Shown: piece after piece, positions 16,705 to 25,322 of the stretch
How the letters are laid out: every line of letters begins with the position of its first letter
How positions within the stretch are numbered: the stretch's first letter is position 1
Assembly (NCBI GenBank): GCA_963702765.1
Contig: CAVPEB010000053.1
Location: forward strand, 62,001 to 126,000
Source of the DNA: DATMNR01 sp963702765
GTDB taxonomy: Bacteria; Chloroflexota; Ktedonobacteria; Ktedonobacterales; Ktedonobacteraceae
Direction of reading: 5' to 3'
DNA: 64,000 bases
Notes under the pieces: model-generated
Database searches by the model: none
Seen by the model: the letters and a program-made list of their open reading frames with translations, nothing else
Told to the model about the DNA's origin: nothing
Program-made: the position numbers and the translations under genes

Positions 16705-17760
16705 ATGGGTACAATGAAATTAGATCCACGTACAGAGGTTGTAAGCGAATTGACGGAGGGAGAACTCAAGCGACTGAGCAATCGGCATAACCTTCTAAAA
16801 GAGCCTGAAATGGTTGCATTGATCCTTTTGCGCGGGACCCTCTTGAAAACCACACGTGCCTTCCTGGAATTTGAAGGTTTTGTAGAGGTGACTACACCCA
16901 CTATTACTGGCCTGACGGGCGCATGCGAAGATTTCTCAACACTTTTTCCACTTGAATACTTTGGCCATAGAGCTTTTCTAACTCAAACCGCCCAACTGCA
17001 CCTGGAGCCTTTAATACACAGTCAAGCGCTTCGCCGTGTCTATTCGGTCAACCACAGCTATCGCGCTGAGCCACGTGCTGACAATCGTCATCTCACAGAG
17101 TTTGTGCTTATTGAGCCAGAAATTGGTGAAGGTGATCTAGAAACCCTCATAGATCTTGAAGAACACTTGGTGACCTATGCTGTCAAGTCTGCACTACAAA
17201 ATCGTCGTGAAGAGCTAGATCTGCTTGGCGCTGACATCGCCATGCTAAAGAGCATTAAGCCACCATTCCTCCGCATCACGTATACTGAAGCAGTAGATCA
17301 ACTCAATAAAATGGGTATTGATACCGAGTGGGGTGACGACCTCGACCGCAAACGCGAGATTGCCATACTTGAATGGTCTCAATTTCCAATATTTGTCACA
17401 CATTTTCCTCTTGAACTGAAATTTTTCAACATGCGCCAGAGTCGTGAAGACCCACACGTCGTCAATGCTGTTGATCTGCTACTACCGGGGGTTGGTGAGG
17501 TGTCTGGCGGTGCTGAGCGTGAAGAAGATCCTATCCGTTTGCGTGAGCGCCTGATGAAGTCATCAGCAATGCAGCAATTGCTTGCTGCGCATGGCAGTGC
17601 AGATGACTATGAGTGGTATTTACAACTGCGTGAAATGAACTCCATTCCCTATGCTGGTTTCGGCATGGGTTTTGAGAGATTAGTGCAGTTCATCATCGGA
17701 AGTGAGAGTTGTCTAGATTGTATTGAGTACCCACGTAATAGTGTTCATTACATGCCATGA
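16705..17760 (+). CDS. Asparaginyl-tRNA synthetase paralogue lacking the anticodon-binding domain
   Basis: The 351-residue class II synthetase catalytic core is most like AsnRS/AspRS. Motif 2 is 'NHSYRAEPRADNRHLTEF' and motif 3 is 'GFGMGFERLVQFI'; 'FLTQTAQLHLEPL' and 'LLLPGVGEVSGGAERE' are further AsnRS-like blocks. The N-terminus is only about 60 residues and shows no OB-fold, so tRNA anticodon recognition is unlikely. Archaeal proteins of this shape act as ammonia-dependent asparagine synthetases (AS-AR type); other stand-alone cores serve specialised metabolism. ATG 16705 follows AAGAGGA. Confidence 0.82.
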   Translation: MGTMKLDPRTEVVSELTEGELKRLSNRHNLLKEPEMVALILLRGTLLKTTRAFLEFEGFVEVTTPTITGLTGACEDFSTLFPLEYFGHRAFLTQTAQLHLEPLIHSQALRRVYSVNHSYRAEPRADNRHLTEFVLIEPEIGEGDLETLIDLEEHLVTYAVKSALQNRREELDLLGADIAMLKSIKPPFLRITYTEAVDQLNKMGIDTEWGDDLDRKREIAILEWSQFPIFVTHFPLELKFFNMRQSREDPHVVNAVDLLLPGVGEVSGGAEREEDPIRLRERLMKSSAMQQLLAAHGSADDYEWYLQLREMNSIPYAGFGMGFERLVQFIIGSESCLDCIEYPRNSVHYMP

Positions 17761-17865
17761 GTATAGCTGATACTGTGAGCTAACACTATGTTTCGATGAA
17801 ACTTTAAACATATGCAACTGGAAAGGGTAGAAAGTATAACTGAGCTTATAGGGATAGTTCTGTAA

Positions 17866-18857
17866 TTACTCTTCTTTCTCTTGACGCACTCTTTTGTCTG
17901 CTTTCGCCAGATCACTTGCCAGTGCAGTAGCACGCATTTGTTCCAGGTGTTCCATTCCTTTAGCCTGAACGTCAGACCATTCATGCGCAAAACGACCCGA
18001 TAAAATATCATCCTCCAATACTATGTTTGAACTTTTCGTACAGCCAGGAACCGTCGTCAGCAAGCAATGCACGCAGTTGTCCATATTGGCTGGTATGAGA
18101 GTGGAGCGTGAGTTGTTCGAAGAGTCCCTGATCCGCAATACGATCGAAAACTTCAGCAGGTTCCTTTGAAAGATACATTTCGTTGAGGATAGCTTCATCG
18201 CTAAAGCCTGCTTCATGTAGAACTTTATATGCTGTCCGAAAGGCTGCCATGATAAAAGGCCATATGGCTTGTTCGCTAAAGAGATCAAGCGCGGCCTCTT
18301 CTCTTGCTGAGGATAGTATAGCGCCACGGGTTGCACCAATTCCGTACCCGATTGAAAGTGCTAATTTCAAAGCATTACCGCTCGTATCGCGTTCAACAGA
18401 AATAAAGCAAGGATACGGTTCTCCACTCAAGGTATCGTTGTCGTACACCGGAACCTATCATTCGTGGAGCTACCATTATTACGTCGATTGAGTTGGGCAA
18501 ATCAAAGAGCTGGAATGCCACATTATAGCCAGAAGCAACGACAAGAGTTGCACCTGTTTTCAGATGAGGAGCTAATTGTTCCCGAAACACCTGCGGTTGG
18601 ACTTCATCTGGAATGAGCAGGAATACTACATCACCCCAGGCTGCTGCATCAGCAATAGGCACGACTTGAAATCCATCGGCAAGAGCCGCATCCTTGTAAG
18701 CATCATCGCGATTGCCAATGAGTATTTGTGAGACACCACTATCACGCAAATTTTGTGATTGCGCAGCGCCCTGATTACCATATCCAATGAACGCCAAACG
18801 TTTTGTCTGTAGAAGAGAAAGATCAGCTTCTTTGTCAGAATAGATAGGTGTACTCAT
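17866..18857 (-). pseudogene. ilvC: Ketol-acid reductoisomerase with two frameshifts
   Basis: The full-length family (about 330 codons) is present but needs three frames. The N-terminal NADP fold ('LAFIGYGNQGAAQSQNLRDSG', approximate; 'VFLLIPDEVQPQVF') runs from ATG 18857 (GGAGG site) to about 18430. There one extra base after '...RQRYL' shifts the frame to 'SGEPYPCFISVERDTSGNAL' and the catalytic helices ('SIGYGIGATRGAI', 'EAILNEMYLS'). A second shift near 18005-18025 leads to 'VLEDDILSGRFAHEW'. Both indels are single-base. It would act in valine/isoleucine synthesis. Either a pseudogene or a sequence error. Confidence 0.8.
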
Positions 18858-18939
18858 TTGTTGATACCTCCAGTAAATGTGATCCCGTGAATTGCTCTGG
18901 TCGGCCAAACTCTTTCGAAAATGGAAGCATCTAAAAGGT

Positions 18940-19800
18940 CTAACTTCTATATTCAGTTGTTAGTGGCTCAACAATCTTTTCTGCCACTTGTTGGACGATA
19001 CTTTCTGGGTAGGGCGCTCTTAAATTCAAGATGATGTGATGTGCACCAGATTCAATATATGGACGTATATTCTTGATGGTTTCTTCCAGGTTGTCATAGT
19101 TTATCATCGTTTGAATTGAGCGTTCAATCTCGGAGGGATCGCGTCCCACAGCCGCGCAATGGCCTTCAAGCACTTCAATCTTATGACGGAATATATCTAC
19201 TGAACCACCAACAAAATTCCATATATTCGCATATTGGGCAACGACACGTAGCATCAATTGTTCTCCGCTTCCACCGATGACGAATGGAGGATAAGGTTTT
19301 TGTACTGGCTTTGGCTCACAACGGGCATCTTTGATCTGATAGTATTTCCCATCGAAATTGGCGACGGTTTCTGTCCAGAGTCTCTTAATCACTTCACACG
19401 CTTCACCCAGTCGCCTGATGCGTTCTCCGGGCGCGTAAAGCGGAATTCCATACATATTGCTCTCAAGCTCATTCCAACCTGCTCCTATCCCAAAATCCAG
19501 ACGGCCATGAGAGATATGATCTACAGTTGCTGCTATGTTCGCCAGTACAGCTGGATGACGGTAAGTATTGCCTGTCACCATTAGGCCCACACGCAGGCGA
19601 TTCGTGCGTGCCGCTAGTGCTCCAAGTAGAGTCCAGCCCTCCAATTGAGAACCAGTTGGATCAGGGCCGAGCGGGATGAAATGATCAAAAGCCCAGGCAT
19701 GCTCTATAATCGAGATGTTATCTGCTTCAAGCCAGACACGGAGTATATCATCATAGGTGGTGAACTGTTGTGCTGTTTTGATACCGAAACGTAACTTCAT
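18940..19800 (-). CDS. LLM-class (luciferase-like, F420/FMN) oxidoreductase
   Basis: The 286-residue TIM-barrel flavoprotein has 'EHAWAFDHFIPLGPDPTG', 'RLRVGLMVTGNTYRHPAVLANIAATVD' in pieces, 'GRLDFGIGAGWNELE' and 'PPFVIGGSGEQLML', all typical of the F420-dependent LLM group. The substrate cannot be inferred. It ends 12 bp downstream of the argS stop codon on the same strand, read in the minus direction, so the two may be cotranscribed. Confidence 0.85.
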   Translation of the reverse strand: MKLRFGIKTAQQFTTYDDILRVWLEADNISIIEHAWAFDHFIPLGPDPTGSQLEGWTLLGALAARTNRLRVGLMVTGNTYRHPAVLANIAATVDHISHGRLDFGIGAGWNELESNMYGIPLYAPGERIRRLGEACEVIKRLWTETVANFDGKYYQIKDARCEPKPVQKPYPPFVIGGSGEQLMLRVVAQYANIWNFVGGSVDIFRHKIEVLEGHCAAVGRDPSEIERSIQTMINYDNLEETIKNIRPYIESGAHHIILNLRAPYPESIVQQVAEKIVEPLTTEYRS

Positions 19801-19812
19801 TATACATCCTAT

Positions 19813-21873
19813 CTAAATTCGCTCTAGTGGTATGAATCCGAGAATACGCAATACATTATTCATTGTTTGCACAGTCGCCCGCACCAGTAGGGTACGAAAT
19901 GCTTTTACTTCTTCGTTTGTCTCTCTGAGGATAGGTGTAGTATGCTCATAGAAGTCGCTAAAGTGTGAAGCGAGGTCATACGCATACGAAGCAAGCATAT
20001 TTGGCGCAAGTTGCGCACTGGCTTCCGCTAGTTTACGTGGGAAAGCGTCGATATGACGCAATAATTCCCATTCGCTCTGATCAAGTTGAGTAGGTAGCAG
20101 CCCTAATTGATCAGGTTCTTCATAGTTCTCGTCTTGGAGACGGCGTAAAATGCTATTAGCTCGAGCATAGGCATATTGAAGATAGACACCAGTATCCCCA
20201 TTTGCGCGTAAGGCTTCATCAATGTCTAAAGCTATGATCTGTTGCAGGTTGAAACGTATCATAAAATAGCGAATTGCTGATGCAGCCAGGATTGCTGCTG
20301 CTTCAGGTGTTAGATCACGTTTTGTCTCAACTTCTTGCATTCTTGCAACTGCTGCATTCATCAAATCGTCCGCTTTAATCTCAATCCCTTTGCGTCCGGA
20401 CATGGCATAAAACTGGCGACCGTCTGAGGTATCGATCCCCAGTTGTGCAGCCGTAGCAGCAGATAATGTGATTACTTCATACGCGAGATGGAATGAATTA
20501 TCAGCTTGCTCTGTATATCCGAGTCGACGCAGACTCTCGTACACGATCTGCTGAGGATATGACTGGCGTACATCGATCACATTGATCACACGCCTGGCGT
20601 GGCCAAAGCGTTTAGGATCAGCTTTCTCTTCGTTGGAAACTTCAGCTTCTGGTGGTCTCATACTCCAGAGTATTCGACCATCCTGCTGGCGGCCCCATGG
20701 AACGAACTGGAATTGTACGCCTATCTGTGGATCATCGGTCAAGCCAAATTTCCAAAGCTGAAAAGCAATATCCTTCGCTGTGTATGTAGCTGTGCCATCT
20801 TTTCTTACCAGCACTTTGTTAGTTGTATGCTCGCCCTCGTCTGTCTGCACTTCACCTTCACCAAAGGGCAATACCCAGCAACCAGCTAATGGGCCGGTTT
20901 CAGGGTTCTCAATTAAATTGCGTTCCCGTAACATTTTGAAGACGTGTTGCCAAAGTCCTGCACCCAGAATAGCCGATTCCCATGTGAGCAAGTCATACGA
21001 GATGTTCAGTCGAGCCATTGTCTTGAGGTGGGCCTTTACAATCTGGCGCGAAAGATCCGCTGCAAGTACTGGATAATCAGGGCCAGAATCAGGTTCGCTT
21101 CCGTGTTCAACCGCATGTAGAATGGCTTTACGCAGTTCTAGAAATTCAGGATGGGCTTCGTAGGCTTTGCCGACAGCAACATATACACGCGAACAGAAGT
21201 AATCAAAGGATTCTCCTGGCAATTGTTGATTGCCTTCTGGAATCTCTAAATTGCCTTGTTGAAGCAAGGTAAAACCCACAACGATATCTGCGACTTGCAC
21301 ACCTGAATCATCGATATAATTCTCAGCTTCAACGTGGTAACTCTGTGAACGCAGCATACGTACTACTGTATCACCAAGGCATGAATTGCGCAGGTGGCCT
21401 ACATGTGCAGCTTTATTACTATTAATGGCTGTATGCTCAACAATAACCCTTGTATGTGCTCCAATATCGTTGTGGCCGAAATCTGCCCCCTTTTCAAAAA
21501 CATGTTCAATGATAGCTTTGCCTACTGTAGGACGGTTTAGTCTGAAGTTGAGAAATCCCGGTTTTGTAACGGTTATCTCATCGATAATAGGGTCATGAAT
21601 CTGGCGGAGTACATCAGCCAATTGCTCAGCGATTGATAAGGGCGGGCGTCCTAACTTGTTCTTGCTAGACCACACCATGATCGGTATTGAATAATCACCA
21701 AAACTGCTCTGAGCTGAAAATCGCAGGTCAATAGGTAACTCTTCGATAGCAAGGGATATTTGTTCTTGAATAAGATAGGATATTGTAGCCTGTTTAATAA
21801 GAGTCGTAAGGTATTCATAGATATCAGTTGCTGAAGATTTCGTCATCAGTTGAGCCTTGCTATTTACTGTCAT
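19813..21873 (-). CDS. argS: Arginyl-tRNA synthetase
   Basis: The 686-residue class I synthetase has a HIGH-type motif in 'AAHVGHLRNSCLGDTVVRML', a KMSKS-like region around 'YAMSGRKGIEIKADDL', and the C-terminal DALR-type anticodon-binding helices ('YLQYAYARANSILRRL'). It is longer than many bacterial ArgRS (about 550-600); the extra length lies in the insertion before the KMSKS region. It charges tRNA-Arg in the cytoplasm. ATG 21873 has a GAGGA site very close; ATG 21846 is an alternative start. Confidence 0.93.
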   Translation of the reverse strand: MTVNSKAQLMTKSSATDIYEYLTTLIKQATISYLIQEQISLAIEELPIDLRFSAQSSFGDYSIPIMVWSSKNKLGRPPLSIAEQLADVLRQIHDPIIDEITVTKPGFLNFRLNRPTVGKAIIEHVFEKGADFGHNDIGAHTRVIVEHTAINSNKAAHVGHLRNSCLGDTVVRMLRSQSYHVEAENYIDDSGVQVADIVVGFTLLQQGNLEIPEGNQQLPGESFDYFCSRVYVAVGKAYEAHPEFLELRKAILHAVEHGSEPDSGPDYPVLAADLSRQIVKAHLKTMARLNISYDLLTWESAILGAGLWQHVFKMLRERNLIENPETGPLAGCWVLPFGEGEVQTDEGEHTTNKVLVRKDGTATYTAKDIAFQLWKFGLTDDPQIGVQFQFVPWGRQQDGRILWSMRPPEAEVSNEEKADPKRFGHARRVINVIDVRQSYPQQIVYESLRRLGYTEQADNSFHLAYEVITLSAATAAQLGIDTSDGRQFYAMSGRKGIEIKADDLMNAAVARMQEVETKRDLTPEAAAILAASAIRYFMIRFNLQQIIALDIDEALRANGDTGVYLQYAYARANSILRRLQDENYEEPDQLGLLPTQLDQSEWELLRHIDAFPRKLAEASAQLAPNMLASYAYDLASHFSDFYEHTTPILRETNEEVKAFRTLLVRATVQTMNNVLRILGFIPLERI

Positions 21874-21981
21874 CGTTCCTCGCTTTATAGAAGTTCGTAA
21901 TTTATGAGTTTCATGATCAAAGTATCTTCACTATAACGTAGGTTTACGACGTGGTCAAGTTTTTTGAAATGAATAAAACAT

Positions 21982-22025
21982 TAGAAGCCTCCTGGTTCTT
22001 TTATGTAAAAGTCAGGAGGCTTCTA
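21982..22025 (-). terminator. Hairpin terminator after the acetate permease
   Basis: Perfect 13-bp arms TAGAAGCCTCCTG / CAGGAGGCTTCTA separated by 18 nt. It lies in the gap between the end of satP (22070) and the start of argS, both on the minus strand; the following minus-strand bases are moderately T-rich. Confidence 0.65.
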
Positions 22026-22069
22026 AACTTTAAGAATTTTACGTTGCTGTATCTAAACCGCCAGTTAGT

Positions 22070-22705
22070 TTAGCTCATAGGCATTGTTGGCAGATTAACC
22101 AGTTTGACGGAAGAGAGTACAACGGACAGCGCAAGGTACCAGGCAGCTAATGCTGTGACAATACCGATCCAGCCACCGATCTGAACCCAAGTGGTAAATG
22201 TACCGGTACCAAGTCCTGCTAACCAACCAATAGTCAATGAGAGGAATGCCAAGAACAAGAGTCCGAATACGACAATATGGGCTAGGGTAAGCTTGAACGT
22301 GCCAATGAACATCAAGCCAGTGAAGATTGTCCATCCCAGGAGGAAGACACCAACACCTGAACTAACAGATTTGTCTGCGGCAAGTGAAGCAAGGATACCT
22401 GATCCGGGCAAAAGTATAAAACCAAGGGCCAACCAGAATCCACCGTAAGAGCAGAAAGCGGTAGCGCCAAAGACATTGTTCCGCCTGAATTCCTGTATCC
22501 CAGCGACGAGCTGGACAAGACCACCATAGAATATGGCCAGACCGATAACGGCAGCACCACCTGCTCCAACCTTTGGGAAGATAAAGCCAGCGTTGGAACA
22601 GCTAAGGACGAATGTAGTGAGTGCGAAAGCGCTAAGACCAAGAGGTGCGGGATCTGCGACTGCGGGCGCTGCTGATTCAGCGCGTTCGGCTGCATATTGG
22701 GCCAT
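22070..22705 (-). CDS. satP: Acetate/succinate permease, GPR1/FUN34/YaaH family
   Basis: The 211-residue protein has six hydrophobic segments and the family signature region 'PLGLSAFALTTFVLSCSNAG' at the N-terminus. 'FYGGLVQLVAGIQEFRRNN' and 'FCSYGGFWLALGFILLPG' are also characteristic. It should import acetate or succinate with protons across the cytoplasmic membrane. ATG 22705 is favoured over the frame start at 22723 because AAAGGTGGG lies just upstream. The long leader holds four hairpins. Confidence 0.9.
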   Translation of the reverse strand: MAQYAAERAESAAPAVADPAPLGLSAFALTTFVLSCSNAGFIFPKVGAGGAAVIGLAIFYGGLVQLVAGIQEFRRNNVFGATAFCSYGGFWLALGFILLPGSGILASLAADKSVSSGVGVFLLGWTIFTGLMFIGTFKLTLAHIVVFGLLFLAFLSLTIGWLAGLGTGTFTTWVQIGGWIGIVTALAAWYLALSVVLSSVKLVNLPTMPMS

Positions 22706-22768
22706 GAAGGTCCCACCTTTCATTCATAGACTAGCAAATGTACAATCAATTGGTACACACTGGGTTAT

Positions 22769-22884
22769 CGCAGGGAGCTCTTCCTGCGAAACTGCTTGTC
22801 GCGGACACCGATGTCCGTTGATAGGTAGGATATGTCATCCACAACTCTTCGTGGATGGCTTCATGTTCGCCTGAAGAAGGCGAA
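22769..22884 (-). promoter_or_regulatory. Four consecutive hairpins in the satP leader
   Basis: Four perfect inverted repeats follow one another in 116 bp: CGCAGG/CCTGCG (22769-22788), CGGACA/TGTCCG (22802-22817), CATCCAC/GTGGATG (22836-22857) and TTCGCC/GGCGAA (22866-22884). Read on the minus strand they precede the acetate permease by about 65 bp. The loops of the third and fourth hairpins are partly complementary (CTTC/GAAG), so a kissing contact is possible. No known RNA family was recognised. Confidence 0.45.
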
Positions 22885-23054
22885 AACGTTCTACAAATTT
22901 TTTGAAGTGAGCCAATAATTACAATTGAAAACGAGCTAGGTCAATACCCCCTTTCTCTCAATATATAGCTTTGGTCCTTACCTTACTTTGTTTGGTAAGT
23001 CTATACCTAAAATATTATAGCATAGAAATAGTCCTTTGTAGTAGGATTCACCTG

Positions 23055-23078
23055 ATCTATCACAGATTTGTGATAGAT
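23055..23078. other. 24-bp perfect palindrome
   Basis: ATCTATCACA-GATT-TGTGATAGAT, ten-base arms, lies about 40 bp beyond the stop of the minus-strand dehydrogenase. No T-run follows on the minus strand. It could be an operator or a weak terminator. A second inverted repeat CTTACC/GGTAAG lies near 22977-23001. Confidence 0.4.
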
Positions 23079-23120
23079 TGCTTGCTTACGACTATTTGAG
23101 ACTTTTTTGTTTCGCCGTTT

Positions 23121-23891
23121 TCAATGTGCAGTCCAACCACAGTCAATGGTTTGCGCGCTGCCAGTGATACCGCTAGCATCATCTGAACAAAGAAAGGCAG
23201 CAAGTTTTGCGACTTCCGCAGGTTCAAGTAATCGGCGAATGGGAGCTTCAACGAGCATGATTTTCTCTACTACTTCAGATTCCGGTATACCATGCACCTT
23301 TGCCTGGGAAGCAATTTGTTTCTCCACAAGCGCCGTTCGTACATATGATGGGCAGATAGCGTTACAAGTAACACCATGCTCTGCTCCCTCTAATGCTGTG
23401 ACACGAGTTAGCCCCAGCAATCCATGTTTAGCTGCCACGTACGCAGATTTGTAGGCCGAAGCCCGTAATGCATGTACGGATGCGATATTGACTACTCGAC
23501 CCCACTTGCGATCGTACATGCCAGGCAAAACTTCTTTTGTCAAAAGAAAGGGGGCGGTGAGCATTATTTCCATGATCTCATGCCATTTTGAAAGTGGAAA
23601 TTCAGTGATCGGTGCAACATGTTGAATTCCGGCATTATTGACTAAAATATCAACGTGACCTTCGGCTGCCAAAGTGTCAGCAACTAAACGCTGGCAATCA
23701 TGCTCACTTGTCATGTTTGCAAATTGAAAACGTGCGGCCGGCAATTCTGCTGCCGCTTCATTTCCTTTTTCCTCATCAATATCTGAAAGTGTCACATGTA
23801 CACCGCGCATTGCTAGCTCTTGCGCTATAGCTAATCCAATACCACTTGCTGCTCCCGTTACTATAGCAACCTTATTTTCCATCGTGTTCAT
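23121..23891 (-). CDS. 3-hydroxybutyrate dehydrogenase-like short-chain dehydrogenase
   Basis: The 256-residue SDR has the NAD site 'VTGAASGIGLAIAQ', 'NNAGIQHVAPITEFP' (the Ile-Gln-His-Val block typical of D-3-hydroxybutyrate dehydrogenase), a catalytic Ser in 'VNIASVHAL' and the Tyr/Lys pair in 'SAYVAAKHG'. It interconverts 3-hydroxybutyrate and acetoacetate, a polyhydroxybutyrate or ketone-body step. ATG 23891 follows AAAGGAAATGGG. It follows the menA remnant on the same strand with a 30-bp gap. Confidence 0.88.
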   Translation of the reverse strand: MNTMENKVAIVTGAASGIGLAIAQELAMRGVHVTLSDIDEEKGNEAAAELPAARFQFANMTSEHDCQRLVADTLAAEGHVDILVNNAGIQHVAPITEFPLSKWHEIMEIMLTAPFLLTKEVLPGMYDRKWGRVVNIASVHALRASAYKSAYVAAKHGLLGLTRVTALEGAEHGVTCNAICPSYVRTALVEKQIASQAKVHGIPESEVVEKIMLVEAPIRRLLEPAEVAKLAAFLCSDDASGITGSAQTIDCGWTAH

Positions 23892-23921
23892 GTCCCATTT
23901 CCTTTCTTTTCCGATCGTTAA

Positions 23922-24846
23922 CTACATATGAGTAAATCCACTCACGAGTAATGATGCCAGGATAATAAGCGCTGACAATAGGTTTGCGTTTAAATTTGAA
24001 GCCATAAGCTCCAGGTAATGTTTAAGATCACCTGTAGCCCGTTGTAAGGCTATCTCGACAGGTATAATGGTTAGCACAGCAAAAATAGCGTACCAGGGAA
24101 ATACTTTCAAATAGACATCAACTATCAGTGTTATTGCAACTAGCAAAAGTAACAATGCGCCAACAAGACGCGCGCGCTTTTCTCCCAAGGCTACTACAGG
24201 TGTGATTTTGCCGACCTCTTTATCCGCACGCCAATGCAGAAAGTGATGGAAGTAGAGAACTACCATTGTGTAGAGTCCAATAGGGAGAGAAGCAAGTAAA
24301 GCGATATATGTGACTGTACCGCTTTGTATATAGAAAGAGCCGACCAATGGTAATACTCCAAAGGAGATGAGAATATCTATTTCCCCCAACCCCCGACCTA
24401 TATATGCCAATCGAATTGGAGGAGCAACATAGAAAAAAGCTAATAGAAAACCGATAATACCCAATAATAGTGCCCATGGACGAAAGATGGTTAATATAAT
24501 CCCGCATAGCAATGCTATTGCGAAACAGGCAACTGCCAGCAGTGCGGTAATATGTGATTGTAAATTTTCCATTGAGTAAATATCGTGAGCCAGTTGCTAT
24601 GGTGCTACCTTGATGAGTAATTGCTTGTGCTGCCTGGTCCGTTCCAGCACCGAAGTCAAAAACATCATTGATAACATTTGCTCCTAGATGTGCTGCCATC
24701 GCACCAACTAAAGTCAGGATAAAAAGACCCCAATTGAAAGGTGAGCCTTGCTGCCAGGCAAGAACAGAGCCAATAATAACAGGCGCTGCCATTACAGGTA
24801 GAGTACGTGCTCGAGTTATTTCCAAAAAAGGTTGAATTCTATTCAA
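23922..24846 (-). pseudogene. menA: UbiA-family prenyltransferase (MenA-like) with one frameshift
   Basis: The first frame (from ATG 24846) gives 'ITRARTLPVMAAPVIIGS' and the prenyl-diphosphate motif 'NVINDVFDFGAGTDQ', then loses the reading near 24550-24575 in 'NGKF'. The protein continues in another frame with multiple transmembrane helices, 'VAPPIRLAYIGRGLGE', and the second Asp-rich block 'HWRADKEVGKITPVVALGEKRAR'. Together about 305 codons, as expected for DHNA octaprenyltransferase of menaquinone synthesis in the membrane. The start overlaps the upstream PNPOx-like gene by 4 bp. A single-base indel in an A-rich stretch could be an error. Confidence 0.75.
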
Positions 24847-25322
24847 AACCGGTCTCCCAGCTCATGGCTTGTATTTGGAAAGTTCACCTCCGTGTACATT
24901 GGGCTGGCAGCCACGTTCGTAATACGGAGCCATGTTATCTGCATCTCGACAGCAATCACTGGCACTCGAGCAATGAATGCTGCAGCCACGGGTGACTTTT
25001 TAGAGAGGTTTTCGAGTACCATTGAGCTTGCGTTCTCGTCCTTCAGCGTGCGTGCTAATGCAGTTGCTTCGAGCCACACTGATGGCTGGGAAGGCCCAAT
25101 GAATATTCCAACTCGCGGATTTTGCTGCAAGTTAGATAGTTTGCGCGAAGTAGTGATAAACGTTCCGTAGAGTCTCAAACTACTTTCGTTTACCGCCTCC
25201 TCGACAAAAAATGCGCGTGTTACAAAAGGTTGACCGTCATGTTCTGTCGCAATCGCAAGTGTATCGTATTGTGCGAGGAACATGTTAATTGTATCGCGGG
25301 CTGAATCATCCATAATTTTCAT
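24843..25322 (-). CDS. Pyridoxamine 5'-phosphate oxidase-like flavoprotein
   Basis: This 159-residue split-barrel FMN/F420-binding protein has 'LAIATEHDGQPFVTRAFFVEE' in two parts, 'SRKLSNLQQNPRVGIFIG' and a C-terminal strand. Such proteins oxidise or reduce small substrates with flavin or F420; the specific role is unknown. The stop overlaps the menA start (ATGA), so the two are likely coupled. Its own start at 25322 uses a CCGGAGACTC site that lies inside the 3' end of the isrB gene. Confidence 0.75.
   Translation of the reverse strand: MKIMDDSARDTINMFLAQYDTLAIATEHDGQPFVTRAFFVEEAVNESSLRLYGTFITTSRKLSNLQQNPRVGIFIGPSQPSVWLEATALARTLKDENASSMVLENLSKKSPVAAAFIARVPVIAVEMQITWLRITNVAASPMYTEVNFPNTSHELGDRF

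Noticed and set aside
23055..23078. Palindrome as a CRP-type site
   Set aside because: The order is TATCACA-N4-TGTGATA, the reverse of the TGTGA-N6-TCACA CRP consensus.
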